DNA from: Candidatus Gastranaerophilales bacterium
GTDB lineage: Bacteria; Cyanobacteriota; Vampirovibrionia; Gastranaerophilales; Gastranaerophilaceae
Length of the DNA stretch: 64,000 nucleotides
Direction: 5' to 3'
Assembly (NCBI GenBank): GCA_944325665.1
Contig: CALVAY010000006.1
Location: 39,861-103,860, forward strand
Shown: piece after piece, positions 26,477 through 35,042 of the stretch
How positions within the stretch are numbered: position 1 is the stretch's first letter
Layout of the letters: every line of letters starts with the position of its first letter
Notes under the pieces: generated by a model
Told to the model about the DNA's origin: nothing
The model's database searches: none
What the model saw: the letters and a program-made list of their open reading frames with translations, nothing else
Program-made: the position numbers and the translations under genes

Positions 26477-26535
26477 GTAACCACTCCAAAGTTATAGGGA
26501 TAAAGGGAATTTAAAACGAGGACAGTATTTTTTCA

Positions 26536-26564
26536 TTGCCCAAAGTGCTATGTTATGATACAAT
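26536..26564 (+). promoter_or_regulatory. Sigma-70 promoter of the ycf23-like gene
   Basis: TTGCCC (26536-26541), a 17-base spacer and an extended -10 TGA-TACAAT (26559-26564) form a good promoter. It shows that the true start is the ATG at 26593 and not the in-frame TTG within the -35. Confidence 0.7.
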
Positions 26565-26592
26565 TCTTGTGAATTTTATGAAAGGAAAAAAC

Positions 26593-27381
26593 ATGAGAAG
26601 TATTGAAGTTTTCAAAAGACATTTGAGAGAAAAACGTGCAGTAAAAGTTATTTCTGGTATTGATAATTACGATTTAGACTCAGTTAAAAAAGTTGTTAGC
26701 GCAGCTCAAATGGGTCTTGCAAGCGCAGTAGATATTGCTTGCGACAAAAAAGTTTTTGAAGTTGCTTCAAAAAATACAACATTGCCGATTTTCGCATCAT
26801 CAATTCATCCTTTTAAACTTGCTCAAGCAGTTGAATGGGGTGCTGATGCAATAGAAATTGGTAACTTTGATGCATTATACAAAGAAGGCAAAACCTTTAG
26901 TGCAGACGAAGTTTACGAAATTACACTTGAAACAATGAGCTTGGTTGAAGGCAAAGACGTATTCATTTGCGTTACAATCCCCGGCAACATTGATATATCA
27001 GAACAAATTGAATTAGCTAAAAAACTTGAATTACTTGGTGTTGACCTAATTCAAACAGAAGGCATGAAACCACAAGGTGTTAAAAACATTGGTGCAAAAG
27101 CACTTCTTGAAACAGCTCAAGCAACAATCGGAAACACTTTAGAATTATCACGCCACGTTTCAACACCTATCATGAGTGCATCAGGCATTAGCGCTCAAAC
27201 TACACCTCTTGCTTTTGCAGCAGGCGCTTGTGCAGTAGGCGTAGGTTCAGCAGTTAACAAACTTGATACACAAATTGAAATGATAGCAACAATCAGAAAC
27301 ATTGTTGGTTCAATTGCTCAAAGAAATTCTATCAACAAAGAATTTGCAAGAAATTCAAAAGAAGCAGAACTTATTAAATAA
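26593..27381 (+). CDS. ycf23: Ycf23/DUF561 family protein
   Basis: A 262-residue TIM-barrel-like protein of the Ycf23 family, conserved in cyanobacteria and encoded in the plastids of red algae and relatives. Recognisable blocks are AVKVISGIDNYD, ASAVDIACD, EWGADAIEIGNFD, LGVDLIQTEG and TPIMSASGIS, then AFAAGACAVGVGSAVN. The role is unknown; a link to nitrogen control in cyanobacteria has been proposed. The start at 26593 is backed by AAAGGA and by the promoter position. Its presence is the strongest hint that the host belongs to the cyanobacterial phylum in the broad sense. A terminator follows. Confidence 0.85.
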   Translation: MRSIEVFKRHLREKRAVKVISGIDNYDLDSVKKVVSAAQMGLASAVDIACDKKVFEVASKNTTLPIFASSIHPFKLAQAVEWGADAIEIGNFDALYKEGKTFSADEVYEITLETMSLVEGKDVFICVTIPGNIDISEQIELAKKLELLGVDLIQTEGMKPQGVKNIGAKALLETAQATIGNTLELSRHVSTPIMSASGISAQTTPLAFAAGACAVGVGSAVNKLDTQIEMIATIRNIVGSIAQRNSINKEFARNSKEAELIK

Positions 27382-27402
27382 GTTTTAATCTATTATGTAA
27401 AT

Positions 27403-27431
27403 AAAAACCGCCCCTTAAAGGCGGTTTTTTT
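27403..27431. terminator. Bidirectional terminator
   Basis: Ten-pair stem AAAAACCGCC/GGCGGTTTTT (27403-27412 with 27420-27429) and a seven-base loop, followed by a T-run. It separates ycf23 and the convergent glycosyltransferase gene. Confidence 0.9.
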
Positions 27432-27452
27432 ATTGCTAATTTTAAAAATCAA

Positions 27453-29027
27453 TTATTGATTATTGTCTTTATTGGTCAAATTATCGATTATATTTTTTAA
27501 TTCCATATTTATAAAATTAGGGCAGCAGTTCCAAATAAGTGTTTGAGCTTGACTATTTTCATCCAAAGACGCCATAGCGCACTCACCTTTAAGTAAATCA
27601 ACCGTGCCGTCAGGAGTTGAAACAAAGTTGCCGCAATTTTGACATATCCTTAAAACAAGTCCTTTTGCACTCAATTTGTTAATCATATCTGACATTGCAT
27701 CGTACATTCTTATAAAAGAGTCAGATGTAATGTGTCTTTTTCCGCATTCAAAAACTACTTTTCTCATTCCGTCTTCAGAAACAAGAACAAGTTTGCATAA
27801 ATTATCCTTTTTGCCGTCAAAGACAATCGCATTAACTGTTGCAGAGTTGACATTTTCCTCTTCGTGGATTTTTTCTTCTATCCAAACAAGAGAGATTTTC
27901 CTCATAAATATCTTTGCTCTCTGGTAAAAAATGCAAAGCGGATAAAACAAGATATATACAAGCTCTTTTATACTTAATTTTGCAGCAATGGCGCCAAGTA
28001 TAAAGTTTAAGAATAAAAGAACGCCCAATTGGAATGTAAACTTAAGTTCAAAATAGGTGTAATATTTAAATGCGCAAAATAAAAGTGCAAAATAAGAAAC
28101 AAAAATGCAAAGTGCATCCGGTTTTAAAATATGAAATACAAATTCTTTAAAATACCAAGGCTTTGTAAAAAGAATAAAAAAGTAATACTTAAACATTGAA
28201 ATACGCTGTGCAAGACTTGCACTTGACGCATCAAAATTTTCTATATCAATTTTTGTATTAATAAATGGTGAAAAAGTTGGCTTAATTGAATTTGACGCAA
28301 GAAACAAGGAAAATTTAAGTTCATCATTTTTTGTTTCTATGCAAACCCTGCCTGTCTTTTCTAAAATTTCAGAACCGATTACGCAGTTTGAGCCGTCAAG
28401 TATAATAGGCATTTCAAACATTGTTCTGACTATATTTTGCACTTTGTTTTGATACTTCAGATAAGCCCTTACAACCTGACACTTTAATTGTTTGAAAAAT
28501 TCTTTTTTACGGCAAACTACCCCTAAAGTACCGCTCAAAACAGTGTTTGCAGAGGAAACTTTGTTAATATTTAACAAATAATTTTCATCAATAATTCTGT
28601 CTGCACCCAAAAATACAAAAGCGCTAAAACGTCTTTCCTCAACCATTTTATTTACAAAAAGGGTTAGAGCCTTGTCTTTTGAAAAATAATCAGGGTTTTC
28701 AATTATATGAATTTGCGCCCCGTAAACCGAACTTGCCAAAGGAGCGCTTTCACCGTCTTTTTTAAATACAACATGTACTTCATAATTCATGCGGTTAAGA
28801 GTTTGATTATCAAGAATCTTTAGCAAGTCATATAAATTTTTATTTGAAGAATCCGCCCAAACCAAGACACATAAATTGTTCTGCGCATTTGAAGAATCAA
28901 GCAGCATTTTAGAATCTTGAATGTATTGCTTTGCGCCAAATGCTTTAATATTAAGTGTCAGGGTATAAATTGAGTATATGATAATATATACAAATAAAGT
29001 AAACAGAATAAAATTAACTATAAACAT
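27453..29027 (-). CDS. Membrane glycosyltransferase-like protein with Cys-rich C-terminal domain
   Basis: A 524-residue membrane protein. A first helix (about 3-25) is followed by a GT-A-like region (about 45-260: LCVLVWADSSNKNLYDLLKIL, then FVFLGADRIID as the likely metal site). Three or four further helices lie between about 300 and 380, as in family 2 enzymes of the BcsA/IcaA type. The C-terminal region (about 400-524) is unusual: CQNCGNF, then KGECAMAS and WNCCPNF look like a metal-binding cysteine cluster. It lacks the QxxRW motif of processive synthases. Function is unknown. A TAGAAT box lies six bases before the ATG, so it is likely leaderless. Confidence 0.7.
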   Translation of the reverse strand: MFIVNFILFTLFVYIIIYSIYTLTLNIKAFGAKQYIQDSKMLLDSSNAQNNLCVLVWADSSNKNLYDLLKILDNQTLNRMNYEVHVVFKKDGESAPLASSVYGAQIHIIENPDYFSKDKALTLFVNKMVEERRFSAFVFLGADRIIDENYLLNINKVSSANTVLSGTLGVVCRKKEFFKQLKCQVVRAYLKYQNKVQNIVRTMFEMPIILDGSNCVIGSEILEKTGRVCIETKNDELKFSLFLASNSIKPTFSPFINTKIDIENFDASSASLAQRISMFKYYFFILFTKPWYFKEFVFHILKPDALCIFVSYFALLFCAFKYYTYFELKFTFQLGVLLFLNFILGAIAAKLSIKELVYILFYPLCIFYQRAKIFMRKISLVWIEEKIHEEENVNSATVNAIVFDGKKDNLCKLVLVSEDGMRKVVFECGKRHITSDSFIRMYDAMSDMINKLSAKGLVLRICQNCGNFVSTPDGTVDLLKGECAMASLDENSQAQTLIWNCCPNFINMELKNIIDNLTNKDNNQ

Positions 29028-29033
29028 TGCTTA

Positions 29034-29039
29034 ATTCTA
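29034..29039 (-). promoter_or_regulatory. -10 box of the membrane glycosyltransferase gene, leaderless spacing
   Basis: TAGAAT on the minus strand, then TAAGCA (six bases), then the ATG at 29027. No Shine-Dalgarno is present. Confidence 0.5.
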
Positions 29040-29079
29040 AATAAAAAAAATATAAAAATCTAGCTTTTTTTACGATATT

Positions 29080-29109
29080 TTGCAATAATTGATTTGTACA
29101 TAATATAAT
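29080..29109 (+). promoter_or_regulatory. Promoter of ilvE-mlaE
   Basis: TTGCAA (29080-29085), an 18-base spacer and TATAAT (29104-29109). Only 12 bases separate the -10 from the ATG. The apparent ribosome site GGAGGG (29112-29117) would therefore be wholly or partly untranscribed if transcription starts at the usual distance. Confidence 0.6.
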
Positions 29110-29121
29110 TCGGAGGGACAA

Positions 29122-30042
29122 ATGAGCCAAGAGTACTATTACATGGATGGCAACTATGTACCATCACAAGAAGCTATGATACCTGTAAGAACACACGCAT
29201 TTTTATATGGCACATCCGTTTTTGAAGGCATTAGAGGCTATTACAATCAGGAAGAAGACCAAGTGTATGCTTTTCGTATGAAAGAGCACTTTGAAAGACT
29301 TCATAACAGCTGCAAAATCATGCACATGGACCCAAAACACTCTGTTGAAGAATATGTAAAAATTACAAAAGAACTTTTGGCTAAAAATAATTACCACGAA
29401 GACTGCTATATAAGACCCGAAGTATATAAAAGTGCAATTAAAATCGGTCCAAGCTTACTGGATAACCCTGACTCGGTTTTAATTTTCACAATTAAACTTG
29501 GAAACTACTTTGGTGATGACAGAATGTTAAACGTGTGCGTTTCAAACTGGCACAGGCTAGAAGATAATACTATCCCGCCAAGAGCAAAAGTTTCAGGAGC
29601 TTACGCAAATACAGCCCTTATGATTACAGATGCAAAGCTTGCAGGCTTTGACGATTGTATCTCAATCTCAGCATCAGGACACGTTGCCGAAGGCTCTGCA
29701 ATGAATTTCTTCATTGTTGAAGGCAACACTCTTGTTACAACACAAACAACAAGCAATATTTTAGTTGGTGTAACAAGAAATACTATTATAGAAATTGCAA
29801 AAGAAGAACTGGGTATGGAAGTTGCCGAAAGAGAAATCGACAGAACCGAATTATATACAGCTGATGAAGCATTCTTCTGCGGAACGGGGGCTCAAGTTGC
29901 ACCTATTGGAACAATCGACCACAGAACAATCGGCGATGGCAAAGTTGGTGTAAAAACAGCTCAAATTCAAAAACTATACTATGACATAGTTCGTGGTAAA
30001 GTAGAAAAATATAAAAAATGGTGCACACCTATTTATGAATAG
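29122..30042 (+). CDS. ilvE: Branched-chain amino-acid aminotransferase (class IV PLP fold)
   Basis: IlvE moves amino groups between branched-chain amino acids and 2-oxoglutarate. The 306-residue protein starts with the typical YYMDGNYVPSQEAMIPVRTHAFLYG and FEGIRGY. The PLP lysine lies in PPRAKVSGAYANTAL. The cofactor phosphate region is SASGHVAEGSAMNFFIV, and a C-terminal FFCGTGAQVAPI follows. Length is normal. It overlaps mlaE by eight bases. The pairing with a lipid-transport permease is not functional in any known way and may only reflect shared transcription. Confidence 0.94.
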   Translation: MSQEYYYMDGNYVPSQEAMIPVRTHAFLYGTSVFEGIRGYYNQEEDQVYAFRMKEHFERLHNSCKIMHMDPKHSVEEYVKITKELLAKNNYHEDCYIRPEVYKSAIKIGPSLLDNPDSVLIFTIKLGNYFGDDRMLNVCVSNWHRLEDNTIPPRAKVSGAYANTALMITDAKLAGFDDCISISASGHVAEGSAMNFFIVEGNTLVTTQTTSNILVGVTRNTIIEIAKEELGMEVAEREIDRTELYTADEAFFCGTGAQVAPIGTIDHRTIGDGKVGVKTAQIQKLYYDIVRGKVEKYKKWCTPIYE

Positions 30043-30787
30043 TTTTGGAATAGATTTTTTGGGACAATGTGTCCAAAATTTTATAACAGCAATGAAATAC
30101 ACTTTTTCGGGCAATGTTGCCCTTAAAAGTGTTATTTCGCAAGCTGCAAGAATAGGCTTTGATTCGCTTGGCATTTCATTAATGATAGTTTTTATTGCAG
30201 CATCGGTCATTGCTCTTCAAGTTTCAAACCAGTTCTTGATGAGTGGTGCAGATACATACATTGGCGGTTTTTTAGCCATAGCACTAATAAGAGAAATTGC
30301 CCCGGGCTTTGCAGCGCTCGCTGTTGGCGCAAGGGCAGGAACGGCAATTACTGCTCAAATTGCCAATATGAAAGTAACTTCGCAAGTTGACGCTATGAAA
30401 GTTCTTCAGGTTAACCCGATAGGTTATTATTTTGCCCCAAGAATTATTTCAGGCGCAATCAGCGTATTGTGCATCGTGGTTTTAGCTGAATTTATAGGTA
30501 TAGTGGGCGGAATGATAGTTTCGTATTTTTCGGTAGGACTTCATCCTAACCGCTACTTTAACTCTGTTTGGCTAATGCTGAATACAAAAGATATTTACGT
30601 AAGTCTGCTTAAAGGCTTGTTGTTTGGCGGCATAATTTCGACAGTTTGTGCAACAGTTGGATATAATACAGTGGGTGGAGCAAAAAATGTAGGTGAATCA
30701 ACGACAAAATCTGCTATTTTGTGCACACTGTATCTGCTTTTTGCTGATTTATTGATAGGATTTTTATTTTACGCAAGCAATCATTAA
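30035..30787 (+). CDS. mlaE: MlaE-family ABC permease (lipid transport)
   Basis: A 250-residue inner-membrane permease of the MlaE/TGD1 family, which moves phospholipids between inner and outer membranes in Gram-negative bacteria and between envelope membranes in plastids. The family hallmark is ALIREIAPGFAALAVGARAGTAITAQ (about 88-113, shown in parts: IREIAPGFAAL, GARAGTAI), with the following MKVTSQVDAMKVL. Five hydrophobic segments are seen. The partner ATPase and MCE-domain protein are not in the window. It overlaps ilvE by eight bases and is the last gene before the flagellar cluster. Confidence 0.92.
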   Translation: MNSFGIDFLGQCVQNFITAMKYTFSGNVALKSVISQAARIGFDSLGISLMIVFIAASVIALQVSNQFLMSGADTYIGGFLAIALIREIAPGFAALAVGARAGTAITAQIANMKVTSQVDAMKVLQVNPIGYYFAPRIISGAISVLCIVVLAEFIGIVGGMIVSYFSVGLHPNRYFNSVWLMLNTKDIYVSLLKGLLFGGIISTVCATVGYNTVGGAKNVGESTTKSAILCTLYLLFADLLIGFLFYASNH

Positions 30788-30902
30788 TTTGGTGTATTTT
30801 TTTTCGATTTGATTTAATCTTTTCCACATTTTAGACGATGAAGCAAAATTCCCCATGGAGTATTCTTTTAATATCAAACTTGGTATTTTAAGGAAATTTA
30901 TC

Positions 30903-31343
30903 TTGAGGAGGTTTAAATTCAGACTGCAAAGTGTGCTCAATCTTAAGGAGAAAAAACTTGAAGATGAGAGGATGGCACTTGCGCAAATTCTAAGGGTGCT
31001 TGAAGACCAAAAAGACACTCTTTTAAGTTTGAATGACAAGAAAGAACAAATTGAAAAAAGTTTTGATAATGCAAACAAAGAAGCAGCTTTAGACATACAA
31101 AATATAGTAAATGCAAGAAACTATCTTGAAAAAATATCAAATGAAATTAAGACACAGTTTGAAATTATCAAAAAAACACAAATAGAGCTTGATGAACAAA
31201 CACAAAAGGTAAATGAAGCCTATAAAGAACTAAAAGTACTTGAAAAACTAAAAGAAAAACAATACGAGGAATTTTTAAAAGAATTCAGACAAAACGAAAC
31301 CAAAGAACTTGATGACATAGTCATCTCAAGATACAAAGGATAA
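30903..31343 (+). CDS. fliJ: Flagellar export chaperone FliJ
   Basis: FliJ is a small coiled-coil protein of the flagellar type III export gate, sitting in the FliI ATPase ring. The product begins LRRFKFRLQSVLNLKEKKLED, very like the usual FliJ N-terminus, and is helical and charged throughout (heptads to the end, about 146 residues). I prefer the TTG at 30903, because it gives the normal FliJ length and has AAGGA ten bases upstream. An in-frame ATG at 30855 would add 16 unusual residues. FliK follows after three bases, so the genes form one unit. Confidence 0.82.
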   Translation: MRRFKFRLQSVLNLKEKKLEDERMALAQILRVLEDQKDTLLSLNDKKEQIEKSFDNANKEAALDIQNIVNARNYLEKISNEIKTQFEIIKKTQIELDEQTQKVNEAYKELKVLEKLKEKQYEEFLKEFRQNETKELDDIVISRYKG

Positions 31344-31346
31344 AAA

Positions 31347-32942
31347 ATGCAAAACTTCATCAATACCGATGCAATAAATATAAAAGATACCCTTGGCGCT
31401 ACTTTTGAAGCTGCTAAAGAAAATGTTGCCGAAAAAGGCAAAGAATTTGCAAAAGTATTTGACGAAGTAAAAGACACAATTAAAGAAAAGGTATCAAAAG
31501 ATACAAAATCTCAAGAAACTCAAAACCAAAAAGAAGACAAATCTAATCAACATACAAACGATACACAAACAAATAAACAAAGTGAGCCGGAACAAAATAT
31601 CAAAACTGAAGGCACAACGATTGACAAGATAGAAGTACAAAAACCGAAAGAAGAATTAAAAAAAGTAACAACAGGTGAAAATACAACTGTTTTAAGTGCA
31701 GATGAAGTTATTCAAGATGCTATTCAAAAATTAAATGACGTAATAGAAAACGCAAAAGACGGGCAATTAAGCCAGGAAGATGTTGCGCAAATTAAAGCAG
31801 TTTTGGCTGAAATTAATCAGCAAATTAATTCAAATCAAATGGTTGTAAGTGAAGACACAAAACAACTTATAAACGAGCTTTCACAAAGGCTTCTAACTCA
31901 AAACCCGCAAGACCTTGAAGTTGCGTCATTAGAAAAAGACTTAAGACAATTACAAAAAGACATTGAAGCAAGCGCCTTTAAAACACAAGCGCAATTAGAG
32001 GAAGAAGAAAAGAATAACAATCCTAACAAAGCGCTTGAGATGAATGTTAACACTGAAGATAACAACAAACTTCAAGTAAAAACACAAAAAACAACAAAAG
32101 AAGACGGTACAGTTTTACAAAAAACTGATAATAAAAATTTAGTACAAGTTTCAGACACTGTTGAAGAAGGTCAAAATACGCAAAAAACAAGCAATAATGA
32201 AGAAATTGATCAAAAAATGCTTGATGAAATGCAAGTTAGAATTGAAGATACACAAAACACAAACACAAATACAAACTCACAAAATCAAAACTACTCTAAT
32301 GCACAAGATGAAGTAATTAAACTGCAAATTCAAGGTGTGCAGGACGAAGGGGTAAGAACAACTTTTGCATTTGATAAGACAATTCAAACAGTTCAAAATA
32401 CAAATGCACAAAATGTGCAAACAGCTCCAAAAGAGCTAAATATAAATGATATTTTAAATCAATTAAGTTCAAAATTTGAGCAATTAAAAGACGGGCAATC
32501 TACAAAAATTACAATGACACTTCGCCCAAATGACCTTGGAAGAATAACAATAGAGCTTATTCAAAGTCAAAACGGTATTTCAACCAATATTATCGCTCAA
32601 AATTCTCAGGTAAAAGAACTGCTTGATAAAAATATAGACGCACTTAAACACCAGCTTGCAAGCCAAGGAGTTAATGTGCAGAACGTTCAGATTAAAACAG
32701 TCGAACAAAACTCGCAAGCAAACTTAAATAACAACTTTAACGGTGAAAAAGATAATCAAAACCAAAACGGAAATAACAATCAAAATCAAGGTTCAACCAG
32801 AGAAAGACAGGAAGGGGAAAGACATCAAAACTTTAAATTTAACAGAGGAAATATAATAGAGAACATTGATTTTGAAAACAACGCAGAGCAAAATACGACA
32901 AGCATTAACACTCTGCGTGGCAAAATAAGTTACAACCTATAA
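31347..32942 (+). CDS. fliK: Flagellar hook-length control protein FliK
   Basis: FliK measures hook length and switches export from hook to filament proteins. The 531-residue protein is extremely Gln/Asn/Lys/Glu-rich through residues 1-350, as is usual for the ruler part. The conserved globular C-terminal domain lies at about 370-455 (TMTLRPNDLGRITIELI, then VKELLDKNIDALKHQLASQG and VQIKTVE). An AAGGA box eight bases before the ATG supports the start. Position between fliJ and flgD matches many flagellar operons. Confidence 0.93.
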   Translation: MQNFINTDAINIKDTLGATFEAAKENVAEKGKEFAKVFDEVKDTIKEKVSKDTKSQETQNQKEDKSNQHTNDTQTNKQSEPEQNIKTEGTTIDKIEVQKPKEELKKVTTGENTTVLSADEVIQDAIQKLNDVIENAKDGQLSQEDVAQIKAVLAEINQQINSNQMVVSEDTKQLINELSQRLLTQNPQDLEVASLEKDLRQLQKDIEASAFKTQAQLEEEEKNNNPNKALEMNVNTEDNNKLQVKTQKTTKEDGTVLQKTDNKNLVQVSDTVEEGQNTQKTSNNEEIDQKMLDEMQVRIEDTQNTNTNTNSQNQNYSNAQDEVIKLQIQGVQDEGVRTTFAFDKTIQTVQNTNAQNVQTAPKELNINDILNQLSSKFEQLKDGQSTKITMTLRPNDLGRITIELIQSQNGISTNIIAQNSQVKELLDKNIDALKHQLASQGVNVQNVQIKTVEQNSQANLNNNFNGEKDNQNQNGNNNQNQGSTRERQEGERHQNFKFNRGNIIENIDFENNAEQNTTSINTLRGKISYNL

Positions 32943-32957
32943 GGATGAAGGATTAGT

Positions 32958-33584
32958 ATGTCAAGTATCACATCGCAAATAAACCAAATGCAAAACTGGA
33001 CAGCTCAACAAGAAGCACTTAAGTCAAAGACAGAGGGCACAAACAATGAGCTTGATCAGGATATGTTTTTGAAACTTATGCTTGAGCAGCTAAAATATCA
33101 AGACCCGCTCAACCCTATGAGCAACCAAGAGTTTTTGGCTCAACAAGCACAGTTCACTCAGTTATCGGAACTTCAAAAATTAAATGAAAGTATAGAGGCC
33201 AACAACGGCCTATCGCAAGGTATGGATTTAATTGGTAAAGAAGTTACACTAATTGATCCCAATGACGCGAGCAAAACAATTACAGGTGTTGTAGAAGAAG
33301 CCGTATTTTACCAAAACGGTTGCGCAGTTGTGATTGACGGAAAAGAGTATCCGGCGGGCTTAATATTAAGTGCCAGAACTCCTTCCGAAGGCACAGTGCC
33401 GCCTGAAGGAGGAGAAGGTGAAGACTCAGGCAATACAGACACAGAAGGTGGCAATGACAATACCGTTGAAAAGCCTGAGGGAGAAAGCAGTGCGCTAAGC
33501 ACACTTTCTAATGTTGCTTCAGTTTCAAAAGTTGCAGCAGCAGCAAGTTATGTAGGAAATAAAATTAGCGAATATTTTAAATAA
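32958..33584 (+). CDS. flgD: Flagellar hook-capping protein FlgD, atypical C-terminus
   Basis: FlgD caps the growing hook. Residues about 33-75 carry the conserved block (MFLKLMLEQLKYQDPLNPMS, then NQEFLAQQAQFTQLSELQKL), and residues up to about 120 continue with LIGKEVTLI. Normal FlgD then has an Ig-like/Tudor hybrid domain. Here the protein turns into an acidic Gly/Glu/Pro-rich linker (about 130-175), then an Ala/Ser/Val-rich helix at the end (to 208). An AAGGA-type ribosome site lies before the ATG. It lies between fliK and flgE, as in many flagellar operons. Confidence 0.9.
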   Translation: MSSITSQINQMQNWTAQQEALKSKTEGTNNELDQDMFLKLMLEQLKYQDPLNPMSNQEFLAQQAQFTQLSELQKLNESIEANNGLSQGMDLIGKEVTLIDPNDASKTITGVVEEAVFYQNGCAVVIDGKEYPAGLILSARTPSEGTVPPEGGEGEDSGNTDTEGGNDNTVEKPEGESSALSTLSNVASVSKVAAAASYVGNKISEYFK

Positions 33585-33608
33585 TTTATTCAAGGGAGGA
33601 GACAATAA

Positions 33609-34982
33609 ATGTCGCAAGCAATGTACACAGCAATGTCAGGAATCAACGCAAACCAGCTGCATATCAATGTAGTTGCGGACAACATTGCAAACTTAAACAC
33701 AACAGCGTTTAAAGAGTCGCAAATGACTTTTAAAGACGTGTGGTATCAAACAAGAACAACAGGTACAGCACCAACAGGCAACTTGGGTGGTACAAACCCT
33801 TTTCAAATTGGTGTGGGTACAACTGTTGCAGCAATTACAAAGAACTTTGAAGCTAACAACATTACCATGACAGGTAAAAACACAGACTTAGCTCTTGAAG
33901 GAAACGGTTTCTTTACGGTTATGGATGCTGAAGGAAATATTTTCTTAACAAGAGACGGAAGTTTTGATGTTGACGCCGAAGGTAATTTGGTAAACTCACT
34001 TGGCTATAAAGTAATGGGTACAAATTCGGATTATTCAATGAAATCATCTGAAATTCCGGTATATATCCCTCAAACACTTAGAGCAGGGGCATACGCTCAG
34101 CCTTCAGCTTTATTTGCAAATAAAGATTTAAGTGAACTAAATAATGCCGATATCAGTGGTGGTACATTTACAATTACACCAACAAACCCCGGCGGACATC
34201 CCGGAACTCCGATTGAAATAACAATTTCAGGAACCGGTACAGTACAAAACATGGTTAATGAAATCAACACTCAACTTGAAGCAGCAGGCACAGCAGCAAG
34301 ATGCCAAATTGTTGACGGCGGCTTTACTTTTGTAACTGACGGCGGAGAAGGCGGTGTGGTACCTGAAAAATTAGCATTTGAATCAGGAACATCAAACTTT
34401 GTAGATGAAACAGACGTATCATTATTGCCTGACGGAACAGGTGAATATCCTTCAGCTACAATAGATTACAAAGTTGACATTAAACAAGGTGATAACAGTC
34501 AGCAATCAATTGTTTACCAAGGTATGTCAGTTTCAGCCAACGGTATTATTACAGCAACCTATTCTAATGGTGATACAATAACAATCTGGCAAGACCCTGA
34601 AGACGGTACAAACTTATTTAAATACACAACTTCAAGCAACGTTTCAATCTATGGCCCTAATGACGTAACAGTTGACCCTAATGTATTAAAAGTTGAAAAC
34701 TTGCAAATCCAATGTGCCAACGTAAGAAACCCTGAAGGTCTTGTGGGCGTAGGTTCTAACTTATACAGCCAAGGACCTGACACAGGTGATATAGTTTATT
34801 CAAACGGTAATACACACGGTATCGGAAACGTTAGAGCAGGCGGACTTGAAGCTTCAAACGTTGACTTGACACGTCAATTCTCAAATATGATTATGGCTCA
34901 AAGAGGTATTGAGGCAAATTCAAGGGTGTTTGATACAGCAAACAGCATTTTACAAACTCTTGTATATTTGGGAAGAAGCTAA
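33609..34982 (+). CDS. flgE: Flagellar hook protein FlgE
   Basis: A 457-residue rod/hook-family protein forming the flexible hook. The N-terminal signature MYTAMSGINANQLHINVVADNIAN (residues 5-28; key parts AMSGI and NIANLNT) and the C-terminal DLTRQFSNMIMAQRGIEANSRVF are the paired helices that form the D0 core. The central region (about 160-370) is a long variable insert with threonine- and glycine-rich beta sequence. That size and position after flgD indicate FlgE rather than FlgF or FlgG. A GGGAGGAG ribosome site is present. A terminator follows. Confidence 0.92.
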   Translation: MSQAMYTAMSGINANQLHINVVADNIANLNTTAFKESQMTFKDVWYQTRTTGTAPTGNLGGTNPFQIGVGTTVAAITKNFEANNITMTGKNTDLALEGNGFFTVMDAEGNIFLTRDGSFDVDAEGNLVNSLGYKVMGTNSDYSMKSSEIPVYIPQTLRAGAYAQPSALFANKDLSELNNADISGGTFTITPTNPGGHPGTPIEITISGTGTVQNMVNEINTQLEAAGTAARCQIVDGGFTFVTDGGEGGVVPEKLAFESGTSNFVDETDVSLLPDGTGEYPSATIDYKVDIKQGDNSQQSIVYQGMSVSANGIITATYSNGDTITIWQDPEDGTNLFKYTTSSNVSIYGPNDVTVDPNVLKVENLQIQCANVRNPEGLVGVGSNLYSQGPDTGDIVYSNGNTHGIGNVRAGGLEASNVDLTRQFSNMIMAQRGIEANSRVFDTANSILQTLVYLGRS

Positions 34983-35013
34983 TAAAAACTTTACATTCCA
35001 ACTTACTTAAACC

Positions 35014-35042
35014 GTCCGAATTATTTTAATTCGGACTTTTAT
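35014..35042. terminator. Bidirectional terminator after flgE
   Basis: Nine-pair stem GTCCGAATT/AATTCGGAC (35014-35022 with 35028-35036), loop ATTTT, then TTTTATTTT. It overlaps the stop of the convergent decarboxylase gene by a few bases. Confidence 0.85.

Noticed and set aside
33280..33504. Two overlapping minus-strand open frames opposite flgD
   Set aside because: They mirror the Gly/Glu/Pro-rich linker of flgD, have no ribosome site, and their low-complexity Leu/Ser/Pro composition is what such antisense reading gives.
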